Source: Asterias rubens (taxonomy: Eukaryota > Echinodermata > Asteroidea > Forcipulatida > Asteriidae). From it: 64,000 bases of DNA. The position numbers and the translations under genes were made by a program. Below the pieces are notes generated by a model, which was given only the letters and a program-made list of their open reading frames with translations, was not told the origin of the DNA and ran no database searches. Shown piece after piece: positions 46,409-58,594 of this stretch. Position 1 is the first letter of the stretch. Each line of letters opens with the position of its first letter. The stretch is from contig NC_047081.1 in the NCBI RefSeq assembly GCF_902459465.1, positions 1 through 64,000 on the forward strand, written 5' to 3'.

Positions 46409-47331
46409 TTAGGGTTTGATTAGCTTTTTCTTGAGCCACCGAAGAGTTGTAGGGTCCCCGGACCTCTCCATGGTTTTGATGTGATCATTGCGTTTGATTC
46501 TCGGCGATCGTTGTGCATCATCAGTAGAGGATACCTGAAGTTTATTGGTCAGACTAGTCAACGGTTTGGTTAAAGGAACTTCACGTTGTCCTGCAGCATC
46601 TAAAGCAGTGGGTTCATCGCTGATACGCAAATAGTAACTGTAAGTTACATTTACAGGCTTTGTGTCATTTGTCCAAAAGATCTGTGTAGGAAAAACAGAA
46701 TGACGAAAATGATTTGTTTGAACAGATTGGCATACAAATACTAAAGGCCATGCGCACTAATTCTGCTTGGTGGGAACATCTCCCAATCCTGAAAAATGTA
46801 AATGGCAGTTCACGGAGAAGTGTTAACCGCTAACAATCAAAATCATACAAAATAACAAAGTATAATCGTTATGCATTAAATTGTGCCTAATGACAGACCT
46901 AACATTGTCCCATATTGACAAAAATACTATCGCTTAATGACAGAGGCAAATGTATTTTACCATCAGCATGAGGTCGGAATGAGTTGGTCCAGCAGATTGA
47001 AGGAGCTCAGTTTCCTTTGAATAGACAAATCGGGCGCCACCCCAGACAAATTCTGGTCGTCCCCAGTATCTGCCTCCAGAATTGAGAATGTACGTTTTGC
47101 CGGTTCTGAGAGCTGCATATGTTAAACAATGAAACGTGATCATACGAAAAATTAATGCAATTTAGTAGCTCCATCTATTAATATGTTGGGCAATAATTAT
47201 GTTTTGTTCAAAGTTTCCGACAAAGTTCATGTTACCAACGTGTCTCTTACCCAGAAAATGTCTTGTGTCGGTTTCCTCTTTCACGACTATGTTGTACGCT
47301 CCAGCAGGTAAAGTATCTATCCGCTGATATC
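46409..47331 (-). CDS. Gene B exons 17-19: spacer and novel basic tail
   Basis: Exons 47251-47331, 46961-47112 and 46409-46681. [23 protein letters not shown] and [16 protein letters not shown] align with gene A. After that the frame continues for about 70 codons of unrelated, partly basic sequence to TAA at 46411-46409, with no splice donor needed. In gene A the corresponding exon (19) goes on into TSP1-2 and ends at a donor, so gene B ends by loss of that donor and read-out into former intron or new sequence. Confidence 0.85.
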
Positions 47332-50300
47332 CTAAAAGGTAGGTGAGAAGGATGACAAGTTGTTGGTTAACTTGGAAAGTCACGAAGTGTAAATTCACAT
47401 AAAATAGTCCTCAGCTGTTCTCACACATTGAGATAGTGAACTTTCTACAGTATTTCCTGCATTTTATTAAAAAATTGTCTTACGTTTTTTAGGTGACTTT
47501 GTGAACTCCTTTTGTACATACGTACAGTGACTGTTATCTCCTTTGCAAACACCACATTTATCCGCCTTGTTCTTCGAACGAAGGCGTTTGTCGCATCCAA
47601 ATTTCTGCAACCAATCATGAACAGAGAAAGTGTCAAACATCTTCGATTGTAATGTGAGACTTTAGAACGCTAGGTGGCAGCAGTTTTCCGTTGTTTACGT
47701 AGTTGCGATAACAATGGATTTACCTGGTAAGTTTGCTGCAACATAGTATCCAAAAAGTCCCCCATTTCGTTAAGTCTAATTGTTGCTATTTTTATTGTGA
47801 GCCTTGTCAACATGTTATTTCATGATTTAGTTTTATTTAGTAAGAATTAATTTATGAAAAACTTACAACGCACTGACCCCGAACACAGATATTATCAGGA
47901 TCTTCATATGAGCATGGGGTACCATCGGTTACCATGTACGGGGTACCAAGGATGTCCAGGGTCTTGTCTGCGATACAAGTCAGCCTACACTGCATGGACT
48001 CTGAAAAACAATCCATTGTCACGAAAAAAAAACATTTCAAAAAGTCGCTGATTCACTTTGTCCACATTGTTTAAAAACTGAGTAAGATAAAAACCATATT
48101 AATTTGGACTCATAGAATGATATTTACGAACCATTTCTTCCTTCATATGGACTCCAAGTGTGTGGTTTGCCATTGATCAAGACGGCAGCAAGGTGATCTT
48201 GGCACTGCTCAGCCCGCCTATCCACACCCTCGGTGCACGGCTAATTGGAATACATATATGAAAGCAAGAGATAATTGACGAGTATTTGTTTCACCACATA
48301 ATAAAAATAATAAACAACACTTAATAGAGCACCGGTATCCGCCCCAGGAAGGCGCTCATGGCGCCCAATCACTCAATATCAGGTTAAGAAGAACATCAAT
48401 ATGCAAGATAACATGTTTTTTGTATTTAAAAAAAAAAAAAAATCAATGAGAACTTTCAATATTTGTATGTAGACAAAAATATAAATACAAACAAAACAAT
48501 CCTGTATTGACATTATTAAAACATGAAGCTACCTTGTTTGAAATCATTACAAATTAATTAATTGTTACACTGCACCAACACATTGAACATTCATTGAGCT
48601 CTCTCTCTCTCTCTCTCACCTGTTTGTTGCAAAGTTTGAAGAGAAACGATTTCCCTGTGCATTCCTTCCCTCCATACGCAGGTCTGTAATGGACAAGATT
48701 ATATTTAGAACAACTCTAATGCAGCCTGTAGTTGGTCTGATTAATATTAGGCCTACTTTGGAAATTGGATTAATGTTCAGTAGCTATCTAAAATGAGAAT
48801 ATTTCCGGAAAGGTAATTACCCAGGATGTTATATACTCTAATCGTGTTTTTAATAGAGTTGACATATTATCATTATGTTTAAGAATACATGAATTTTATT
48901 TAGGTTGGGCGATTTGATAGGTTAGGCGCATTTAAAGAAGACTGCAGCATCCCACAATGATCGGTTTAAAATAATGACCTTTTGAGCTTACATGGCCTTT
49001 TGAGCACTTAATTTCTGAGTAACTAAGATAGAAAGTTGGAATCGATGTAAGGGTTACAAATGATCGTAGTCCTCCAAACCTTGGATTGTCACATTTCCGT
49101 TGCCTTGTCTTGACTCCGGTCGCACATTCATACGAACATGGCCCCCAACTTGACCATTTCCCCCATTTGCCATTCCTTTTAGGAGGTTTCTCTTTACAGT
49201 CACCCTTCATACACCACTAAAGAAGAAATTATTAAAAATACTTACAATTAGTATATAAAAAAAATGTATGGCAAGGTTAGATTTGAAATCATGACCCTTC
49301 TCATTTTAGGGTCCAAAAAAGCCCCCCCCCCCCCAAGATAAGAAGGTGCACAAATTAAAAAGATTATCTGTCACTTCTCACAATAATTGAGCAATTCTTG
49401 TAATGACCCTCATTTAATGAGACACAATAGACGTGTTATTGTTACCTGATTACCGTAGCCACACGCTGAGCCGTCTAGTGCCGGTGTTGGGTAGTCCTTA
49501 CATATCCACGGGTTATGATGATCAGAACATTTGAACATACAGGTATTAAAATCCTGTGGCTGAAAAAAACATGTGAAACCAAAATTAATAGTTTTTATGT
49601 CAAACTAATAGTTTCAACAAAAGTTAAGGAGAATTTTAAGCAAATGCAATATCATAATTTAAAGTAAACCAGTCAAAATGTGAATAATTTATATTAACGT
49701 TTGTGCTAATAAAAAAGAAATCTTAATCCTAAAAATTTCCGAATGATAACTCACCATACCACACTGCCTTGAGTTTTCTCCATAAGAAAGTTTACATTGT
49801 CTTTCTATTGAGTACAACTCTCCTGGATACTCTGCAACTTCTTGAACACTTTTACTAAACGGACTATCCTCAATACAAGGATAAATCCTAAACAGATTTA
49901 AAAACAGAAATATTCATTATTATACACTGAAAACTGATCACAAACCATGAATAGTCAAACAAACGGGTTCTAAAGTAATTATTTTTATTTCTTAATTGAA
50001 TTATGTTATTTGTTTCTTTTTACCTTAGGTGTTTCTTGAGGTATTTGACGCTACAATTTGACCAGTAATAATCATGATATGTAGATAATATCAATGGACT
50101 CATGATTGATGTTAAGTACGGCTCACAATTGTTGTCATCTCCATCATGTTCAATACCTAAGCTGTAATTAGAGAACGCAATAATAAAGATGTTTTTATAA
50201 CTCACGCATTCAAAAAGCAGATTCATGAGAAATAATTATCTTGCGGTTACAACCATGTATAAGACCTCATTTTACGGAGTGTTGGTGCTGACAAGAGCCG

Positions 50301-53300
50301 GCTTGGTCTCGACGTTTCGACCAGCAAACTCTGCTCGTCTTCAGGAGATATTTTATGGATCGTCACTATTGAAAAAGAGAATCAATGCCGATAAGCTAAC
50401 CAACAAGACAGTCAGAACTAGATAACGGTACTCGTTGCTAACTTACACGTGTGCTGCTTCGTGTGCCATGATGAAAGCTGATATAAGACCTTGATCACTA
50501 GTAATCGAACTACTCCAATAACTCATACACATCGATGACAGTGGAGCAAAACCTTCATTGGATACAAGAATAAGAATTAGAAACCAGTCAGCAATATAAA
50601 AACATTGTCAACACATCGGTTGTTTGGTCTTTAAAGTTTTCTCAACAAGAATTAACACCAACACTCCGTAAAATGAGGTCCTTTTGTATTATTATTGTAT
50701 ATTTCTAGCTTTAATTTTCCCGTTAGCTTACTTAATCGTTTATATTTACTTTGTGAAGCGCTTAGAAACTTATTTTTAGTATGAAGCGCTATATAAATGT
50801 AATCATTATTATTATTATTAATTACATTTAGTTTAACTTGTCAAAAGTGTTTGATCCGAGGCATTTAAAAGTATGCATGCTTCGGTTGACTACCTTATTA
50901 TTTTGTTTTATTATGAACTATGGCCTGCTACATAATGCCAAGGAGTGGATAGGGAATTGGGTAAGGTTTCTTATATCCACTCACCTGCTGGGCCGAAGTT
51001 AGTTCTAGTTATGAATGAAGCATAGTCATGGTCTCCTGAGCTTATAGATGAAACCCACTGGAATACATTGGATAAACTCTCTCTGTAGTTGCCCTCTACG
51101 ATCACATCCGACTGGGGGGGGGGATACAAATTAACTTTAAGTAGGATTTCAAACTTTGCATGGTGGAAGTATAATAAAGTGAGGTTTGCGGTCATCTATT
51201 TTGAGTGTTGACCTTAGGAAGAACCCGTGTGTGACAACCCAACATTTCAATCAGTATATGCTCTAATCGTCTTCAGGAGAAGACTGGACTCTGTTGCTTG
51301 ATGCTGCGTAACTACTGCCGTAGCAACATGCACCATCATGAAGACGTTCCAAACATACCGTGGTTGAATGTTGGGTTGACAACCTCAAAACCAATGCTCC
51401 GCAAACCTCACTTAGCAAACTTTCTTTATTCTAAGCAAGATTAATGCTTTCATTATTATTACAGAAAGAGAATAATAAATAGGTTAATATTTAAACAGTG
51501 GTATTTGCTTACCTGCTCTTCATTTAAGACTATAATCTTGGTGGCAATAAACTGGAGATTCACTGGCATTGTTTCATGTTTGTAAGCATTATTCATCTGA
51601 TGGTAAGAACAAACAACTTGTACATCTTTATTTACCGTTAAAGCCAGACCAGTTTTGGCCCATCGTGGTTGATGGTGGTGTAGGGGTATGTGTGTGTGTG
51701 TGTGTGGGGGGGGGGTGTATATATTAAATGCATACTTACAATATTCAACATGGAGAGTAAGTAGGTATGCAGTTCATCCACACCATGGTAGGAAGCAACA
51801 GAGTGATCAACAGCAATCAATGTCTCCACAACAAAAGGTTTCTCTGAATCGAAAGCTTTACGTTTCTGATGAGGAAGGTTGGCAGTACTCTTTGTAAACC
51901 TACTCCCCATCTCGTACAGAGTTATTGTATCTCGAGTTTGATCTATATTAACTGTAAGTAAAAAAGTAGAAATTACTGATTACACGATCGCTATATAGTT
52001 AAGCGCTCTCATTAATGATCAAAGTACAAAGCTAATAATAACACGTCATCAAACAATTTACCAGCTTACAAAAATTCACATCTGCAGTTATTCTTAAATG
52101 TTCCTCTCGAACGACCAAAATGCATTCTCTGGAAGCAGAATAATAGTCACTGATCATTAAATATAATTCTGTTTTACTAACTTTTTCTCTTTATTCAGCC
52201 ATTATCAACCTGTTTAAATTGTAAGCAATCTGTTGATTAGCACAAGCTGCTAAAACGTTTAAGCCAGCAGTGTGAATAATGATGGTTAGACGCAGTTGGC
52301 CAAAACAATTTATTTACGAGAATTGATATGCGAACTCTTTCAAGCTGTGAAAATGGTGCAAGAAATGTAGTTTCGGTCTCTAATTTGATTAAAGACCACT
52401 GATGGTGGTCCGGGTGACGTTAATAACCTTTGCCGCCAGCTAAACCCTCAACTTAGGTGTCAGTGATCGAATTAAAGACATTTTACCCTAGATACGCCTC
52501 AGATTTCAAGCATGGGACGTGAAGATACATAAATTGGTTACAATTTTTCTTTTATTAGTTCTTAAAATGATTGTGTTAGACACAGCGTCTGCCGTTATTC
52601 CTTCTGGGTTACAAAGTGAAAGACATGACGTCTTCTATCTGACCAGGTCCCGTTTGAAAGTTTGTTTTGGTCTTTTTGCAAGTGCGACAACGGCGAACAA
52701 TACTATTTTCTTTCTCACGACTTTCCTCATATAAAATGAAAGCTAGGATGAAAACATGTTTTCTTGGAAGTGAAATTAAACTTACAGAAAGTATCGACTT
52801 GTGCTGAGGCGACTTTGAAGTCTTTGGCTCTATACATGATGTGAAGATGCCCTTCAGTAATATTGAATATCGATTGGTTGGCAACTGTAGATGTTAATGG
52901 TTCAATGATGTACTCCTCACTTTCAGCTCTAATTGAACCACTCTGGAAACAAACAAATCAAACAAACATAAGACTCAAGAGACATTGATGTTTAAATTTG
53001 GAAACTTTATTAACATATTCATGAATATTGATGAACAATAGGGAGAGCGTCAACCTACCAAACCATCGCAGTTACTAACAGCGACTGATGAACTGATAGC
53101 ACCTTTAACTTTACCAGTATAGAAACACAATGTGTTAGGTCGAAACACAAACTTGCTACCGTCTCCCTTGTACCTCTCAACTCTCATTTTCGGCGATACC
53201 AAATATCGATTCCTTGTAACATTCAACATCATTCGAGATCCGAAAGCATCGACCCGAAAATGATGAAATATTGGTTTGTCTGCTACGTCATCGTCGGTAC

Positions 53301-54877
53301 TCCTCGTGTCACGATGCGCATTCTTACTGCGCAAAGAACGCTTTTTGGCTTCATGGTAGATGTGTCGTTCCTCTTCCTTCGCCGTTGCTAGGTCGTTGCT
53401 AAGGAAGCCACCATCTTGCGTTGAGCGGTAAGGTCGGATAAGTTCGTAGTGTGAGAGCTTTGAGAGCAAGTGCTCTGTAGGGAAACACACAAAACAACAC
53501 CACCAGAATTATTAGGCTAACCCTATCATTCGTTTTCTAACCCGTAAGTTAATACACATTTACAACAGCTAATTATTTATTAAGTGGTATTACGTTTATT
53601 GTAATGTCTTAAAACACTTTTTTTTACTCACGATGTTTTTCGCTCAAATTCAACTGGTTAAGAACACTGTCTCCCTGCACCTGTGAAAACAAGTTGCAAA
53701 ATATTAATATCAATACATTGTGGCATAAAAGTAAATTGGCCATTGCCAAGATGTGTTTAATAACCACATTGCCATTCCACGAAGCGTAATTATAGGCATG
53801 GGACGGTATAACTTCACCGTCCCCCGATTTGCGTTTAATTGAATATGTGCATTCTCAAAATGGAAACCGGAATAGTTGTATACAACAATACATTATAAAG
53901 CTAACTAGGTCTAATCTTACTTGTACATTTTCTTCTGCCCCTCTAACCAAAATGCTGCTTCGTATCACGAGGTTATCATGATGGCCTAGAGGTTGAATTA
54001 GATAGTTTAGTATTTAAAGAAGGGAAGGAAGAGAATGATTACTGTTTCCCACTTGTGATCTCTAGTGAGGGAACAGAGGGGTTTCAAATGGCATCAAATA
54101 AAGTCATCTTCTGTCAGTAATACCCTCAAAGGTCACTTAAAACGGGTAAAGGCCCGGAAAGTGGGGGTAAGGGGAGGGAGAAGGGGGGGGGGGGGCAGGG
54201 GCATGCGAAAGAGACCCGTTGTCATGGATTTCACAGAAGAGGTGGTTGGAAACTCAAAGTGTGAGTTTCAGAAAGCATGGCAATATCTCTAAACGCTGAA
54301 ATCAAACAAACTATCATATCTACTTATTATGCGTATCCCATCTAATAAAAGGGCCTACCTATCCATGTATATAGGCGTACCCATCCCCATCTATTAGGCA
54401 CATCTCATCTATAAAGAGGCGTACACAATTAATAATAACAATGAAATAAAAACACCACATTCAAGATTAATCTTAGAGGGTTTTATTCGTCAAGTAGAAT
54501 ATTTTTAGGCATATTTACAAACTATTCTAACGGTTTATTGAAAGAGAGACGCGTGTGTAACGCAAGTCTTCTGTTAATTGTTAGACGGGGGGGGGGGGGA
54601 AATTATCACTTGTTTGTCAATAAACTTTTATGCTAAGGTCGTGAAAGAATGTAAGCTGAATACCACGTAATATGTTGTTTTCAGCTTATAGTCTTATTTC
54701 TTGAATAAAAATCCCATTACAGAAAATTACGCTTCATATAAAAGGTATTATAATAAATGTATAGATCGAGAACAGTGTGTTAACCTCAACATCAATGAGT
54801 ACAATTTATCAAAAACGACTTACCTGGGTCAAGATGGAGACGAAGCTGAGAAGAAGTGGTATGAGCTGCCTGTCCAT
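46409..54877 (-). CDS. ADAMTS gene B, C-terminally short paralogue of gene A
   Basis: Predicted secreted ADAMTS metalloprotease of the ADAMTS2/3/14 subclade, 19 coding exons, 886 codons plus stop. Order: signal peptide ([18 protein letters not shown]), prodomain (to about 257), metalloprotease, disintegrin-like, one TSP1, Cys-rich, then spacer ending in a basic tail ([22 protein letters not shown]). TSP1-2 to -4, the linker and PLAC of gene A are absent. Zinc motif HEAAHVLGIEHD at 397-408 and Met-turn M422 (SIMSP) are intact. The propeptide end reads HQKRK (253-257) rather than an RxxR furin site. Many exon lengths and all phases equal those of gene A, so this is a tandem duplicate. Sequence is well diverged, so the duplication is not recent. 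Confidence 0.9.
47484..49559 (-). CDS. Gene B exons 11-16: disintegrin-like, TSP1, Cys-rich
   Basis: Exons 49446-49559, 49080-49216, 48620-48683, 48132-48240, 47867-48000 and 47484-47604. Disintegrin-like: [23 protein letters not shown] (the family LWC is altered to FKC). TSP1: [14 protein letters not shown] with [13 protein letters not shown]. Cys-rich: [36 protein letters not shown]. The exon 13 donor runs straight into a GA/CT dinucleotide microsatellite (48599-48617). Confidence 0.86.
49755..51596 (-). CDS. Gene B exons 6-10: catalytic domain
   Basis: Exons 51513-51596, 50985-51111, 50447-50552, 50024-50161 and 49755-49887. Zinc site HEAAHV|LGIEHD crosses the exon 8/9 boundary as in gene A; the second Ala replaces the Gly usual in ADAMTS (HEAGH, HETGH). 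Cysteines SSMCMS, NNCEPY, WSNCS, YPCIED, RQCKLS and RQCGM are kept. MSYWSSSI replaces CDMRRSC, so one catalytic-domain cysteine of gene A is missing. Exon 7's acceptor uses a C homopolymer as its pyrimidine tract. Confidence 0.87.
50263..50680. repeat. 25-bp perfect inverted repeat bracketing gene B exon 8
   Basis: A 25-bp word at 50263-50287 (beginning GACCTCATTTTACGG) recurs as its exact reverse complement at 50656-50680. Between them lies exon 8 (50447-50552). A related pair (GTGAGGTTTGCGG and inverse) lies at 51177-51191 and 51399-51413, in intron 6. Both left arms are followed within about 100 bp by GTCTTCAGGAG. This suggests a family of foldback insertions. Confidence 0.65.
51177..51413. 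mobile_element. Foldback element in gene B intron 6
   Basis: Inverted 15-bp ends (AAGTGAGGTTTGCGG and inverse) bound 237 bp containing CAACCCAACATTTCAATC-type text and its near inverse (ACCGTGGTTGAATGTTGG). No coding capacity. It is a relative of the repeats around exon 8. Confidence 0.55.
51740..53680 (-). CDS. Gene B exons 2-5: prodomain
   Basis: Exons 53632-53680, 53059-53474, 52786-52942 and 51740-51951. Exons 2 and 3 are 49 and 416 nt, the same as in gene [38 protein letters not shown] and GHLHIMYR align with gene A. The internal RAKR of gene A is AKKR here (77-80), and the pre-catalytic RERRR is HQKRK, so both furin-type sites are weakened. Confidence 0.87.
54824..54877 (-). CDS. Gene B exon 1: signal peptide
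   Basis: Eighteen codons from ATG at 54877-54875 with a strong hydrophobic stretch ([12 protein letters not shown]), ending CCCAG|GTAAGT in phase 0. This matches the phase of exon 2 ([10 protein letters not shown]), which itself aligns with gene A exon 2. Any 5' UTR exon further upstream is not identified. Confidence 0.8.
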
Positions 54878-57800
54878 CCTTGTCTATGATGAACCAAAGC
54901 AAGATGGCCTTTTGTTTCACCTTGAACTACCAGTGCCAGTTTGTTTACTTGTCTGTCGGGCACGTACGACTACCGGTCTGTGCAGTAAAAACAGGCTACT
55001 GCCGAGAGGTCTATTGGTCCCAGAGGGAAAGTTGCTTAACCCCTTGAGAGGTCCGTATAAGGGTGCGCCAATCAACACTCAGAAGACTTTATAGGAGGCT
55101 TAAAGTGGTGCCAACTTGGCCAGCGTCTGCCATTCCTTCATGTATAACTCCATGCTATGATGTAGTGTAAGCGGATTGAACTGTCGCGTCAGCGTAGCCC
55201 ACTGCCAACATGAGGAAAAAGCACCCAGTACTAGAGGCAATTTGATCTAAAAGACTACACCATCCCTCAGTATTAGACGATAACGGATATAGACGCTTAA
55301 GGTACAATGTGATTTAGTTTCATGTTAGACATTCAACTATTATGATTTGACACAATGGGATATCATAACGGATATTACAACACCTGTGCCTGAGAATGGT
55401 CGCAGGTCTACCTATAACTATTAACCTCTTGCTTCAACCCCATGGGGCTTTACAATAATGATATAATGAACCCACGGGGACGAAATCTCACTCGGGTCAC
55501 CCTGGGGATGGTTTTAACCCTGAGGGTCATTGGAGCATGATTGGAGTGAATAAGAAGAACTAGGTCAACTATTAGGCTGACAGACGTTTCTCATCTTATT
55601 GAGAGTAGTCTACACCATTGTTTCAAGAATACGGGGGGGGGGGCTGTATTAACATTATTAACATATTAATATGTAAACTATAATTGCGGTCAGGGCCGAT
55701 GATTTAAAGAGGTTGGAGTGGAAGTTGGTTTGACCTGATGATGGGTTACATTAAGTAATTTGAAAGTTTTGATTAAAGACCACGAAAACGAAATTTATCT
55801 TGTCTCAAAACATGAAGTCTTCAATAGCTATAATGATGTTCCTTTAACAATAATGGCTACTTACTATGGCCGCAGGCCGTGTGTGTGGGCGCTTAGGCAT
55901 TAGTGAGTCATAATGCAAAGCTGTGCATACATATCAGTCTGGTATCTGTATCCGTTAGGACCAGACTACGTGTGGGTTTATAATGTCATTCTCAACCATC
56001 CGCCCCCCCCCCCCCCCCCGAAATCCCCCCCCCCCCAAAGAAAAAAAAAAAAAAAAAAAAAAAAAACATGTATAAACGTTTTAACTCGTACAATTTAAAG
56101 CGCGAAAAAAATGAACAGAAAGCCACTCTGTCAAAAAAATAAAATTAAAAAACAAAAAAAAAAACACGAAAAGTAAAGATAGCCCAATTGTTGAAAAGAT
56201 TTAATTAAAAATAGAGCAGGGGTTGACGAGCAGGATCAATAACATCGACTTAAAAAGTACGCTTGATTTGAAGATTGTCTCAGGAATTTGGAAGTAATTA
56301 TGATTCAAGACAAGCAATAATGCCCGATTTGTGTTTCCTTATGACAGGAAGAAGTATTTCCCGCTATAAAACGTCTCAACTGCATATAATCGCCTCGCTG
56401 TTGTTAAAACTTATATTTATGGATTCAATTTGTTCCACCTCGATGTGGACAAGGAGGAAGTGTGTGACGTCATTACCCATACGTCAATCTTAGGCCGTGT
56501 CCGAAACGGCGACTTTGGCTACAGCTACGGCTAGATCGCGCGCGTCTGCCTATTCTTCAACACTGTAGACGCGCTGATCTAGACGTAGCTGTAGCCGAAG
56601 TCGTCGTTTCGGACACGGCCTTATAGGCTCAGGCAGAGAGGGCGTGCTCCAAAGGCACGCAATCAGTAGACTTGGTCTCAGGACCTTTGCACCCAAATGA
56701 ATCAATTTATCATCCTTGCTTCGAATACGTCCGGACTAGTACAGACTAAATGGGGTATAAAGTAAAGTAAACAATAATTATTGTAAACATTATGAGTACC
56801 CATTATAAGGATAGTTCTGGATAAACCTCAACCCTAATAATATTGTGTGCTCGATCGTCAAGGGGATTGGTAATTAAATGACGTATAGGTCAACATACAA
56901 CACATTCTGAGAATATAGAATCAGCAATGGCTCTGGCTACGATAATAAAAAAAAACAGAGGACTTACATTTCTGCAGTGTACGGACTCCAGAAGGCAGGT
57001 TTCATGCTGTGGCTTCTATCAAATTAACAGTCAAGCACATCAACACACATGAAATGTTAATAATACGGCCATCTTGCAATCGTAGTAATCCAGGAGCACG
57101 GCAGCTAGCAAAATCCACCACAGGAAAGTTTCACTTGAATGAGTTTCACTTGATTACGTAATACGTCCAAGGAAAAAGTTCTATAGGTGCATTTGAACTG
57201 GATTTTTTTGTTATGTAAATTCCATGACGACACTTATTAAACTCCCCCATGCATGATCACTTTCTACATGCAATTGTGCACACGCTCAGGAAATCTCAAG
57301 AACGAACAAAGAAAATGAAAACAAACAGAGAGAATTAAACTATAAGAACAATAACAACTATTGTCACATTCATTTTAATCCATAGTCTCTATTGGTGCAC
57401 TCATTGATTTAAATAATTGCGTCTAATCTAATTCTTTTATTTTGATCTCTTATAAATTCAGATTGTTCATAACTGTCTGATTCTTATTTAAAATCAAAAG
57501 TTATTATACATCGTTACTATGAGCCTCAATGAATAAATGAATAAATAAGTTAGAGCTATATAAATAATGTATTGATATCATATAAGTTAGTCTGTAAGAC
57601 ACTTTCGGTGTTTGTGTTTATTTGGGTGTGTTTGTTTGTTGTGGTGCTTATTGCTTTATTGAAAGTAGAACTTAATGCACTGACTCGAGCGCAACGGTAT
57701 ACTTTTTTTGAGTTTGCGAGAGCTTCGATGAAATAGCGACTCCTGAAAATTGATTTGTAGGACCTTTTTCTGTTAAATTGCCAAAACGACTCAGTAAATG

Positions 57801-58594
57801 GTTGTTTTTATTGCAAGAGTTGTGCCTTGTTTGTGTGTAAACTAGTATACAATTTTGTCCATTTTCTGAAATGGAACGTAAAATATTTTAATGGCAAATT
57901 TGTTTGTGCGGTGTTAATTTTTTGTTTTATATTGTGTGGTGAATTACATTATTGTAATAATGCACAAAATACATTGGCCTTCTTCATATAGGCAAAACAT
58001 TTGCACCTCACTGAAGTGTCTAAATATAACTATCTACCTCTGTATGCCAATTATTTTAGTAATAGCCACACAATTTACACAATTTTAATAAAGCCAATTG
58101 TGGTGAATGAACAATAATGGCTTATTAAAAACGACAATTAAACTGACTAAAAGTTGTCTGTATGATATTGACCCAAGTTTACCATTGATTACAAAGCACT
58201 TGATTGGACATGAGAACAAAAGAAGTCCATATAAATGAACTTGAAACACGTTGTGGACTTACACACGTCCATATAGTGCTTGTTTACAGTGTTAATGAAT
58301 GTGTACGTCAAAGGAATGTCCACAGAGTGATTCCAACACAGAGCTGTTCAGTTTGCAGGCATTATCTCCCCAATGCAATTTGGGGAGAAAAGTACTACAA
58401 CAAACTTAAGATAGAAAAACCCACTGATGTTATGGAAATCAACAAGGTCGGCCTTCGGTAACCTGGTGTGGAAGGGCCGAGAACTAAATGGGAATAACTT
58501 TCGAACGGTAGAGGGCAGCAGATACAAGAATAAAGTAAAGGGTTATGTGCGACAAGTCGGCAAACCATCCGACAATGCTCATGATGGCTACGAT
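54878..58594. other. Intergenic region between gene B and the gelsolin-like gene
   Basis: About 3.7 kb without a supported gene. It includes C and A homopolymer runs at 55998-56066 and the foldback MITE at 56490-56622. A short ATG-initiated stretch ending at a GTAAGT donor (minus strand, about 57010-56966, reading MKPAFWSPYTAE) could be an untranslated or alternative first exon, but nothing joins it in frame to gene B. Confidence 0.45.
56490..56622. mobile_element. 133-bp foldback MITE
   Basis: Long inverted ends of about 55 bp begin TAGGCCGTGTCCGAAAC and end GTTTCGGACACGGCCTTA. The arms also share CTACAGCTACG and GATCTAGACG-type words. TA or TTA flanks both sides. It is nearly all stem, with a short loop around CTATTCTTCAACACTG. 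Confidence 0.75.

Noticed and set aside
53930-53992. Possible extra exon between gene B exons 1 and 2
   Set aside because: It has AG and GT ends and one open frame, but that frame does not match the phase-0 end of exon 1. Gene A has no counterpart, and exons 1 and 2 join cleanly without it.
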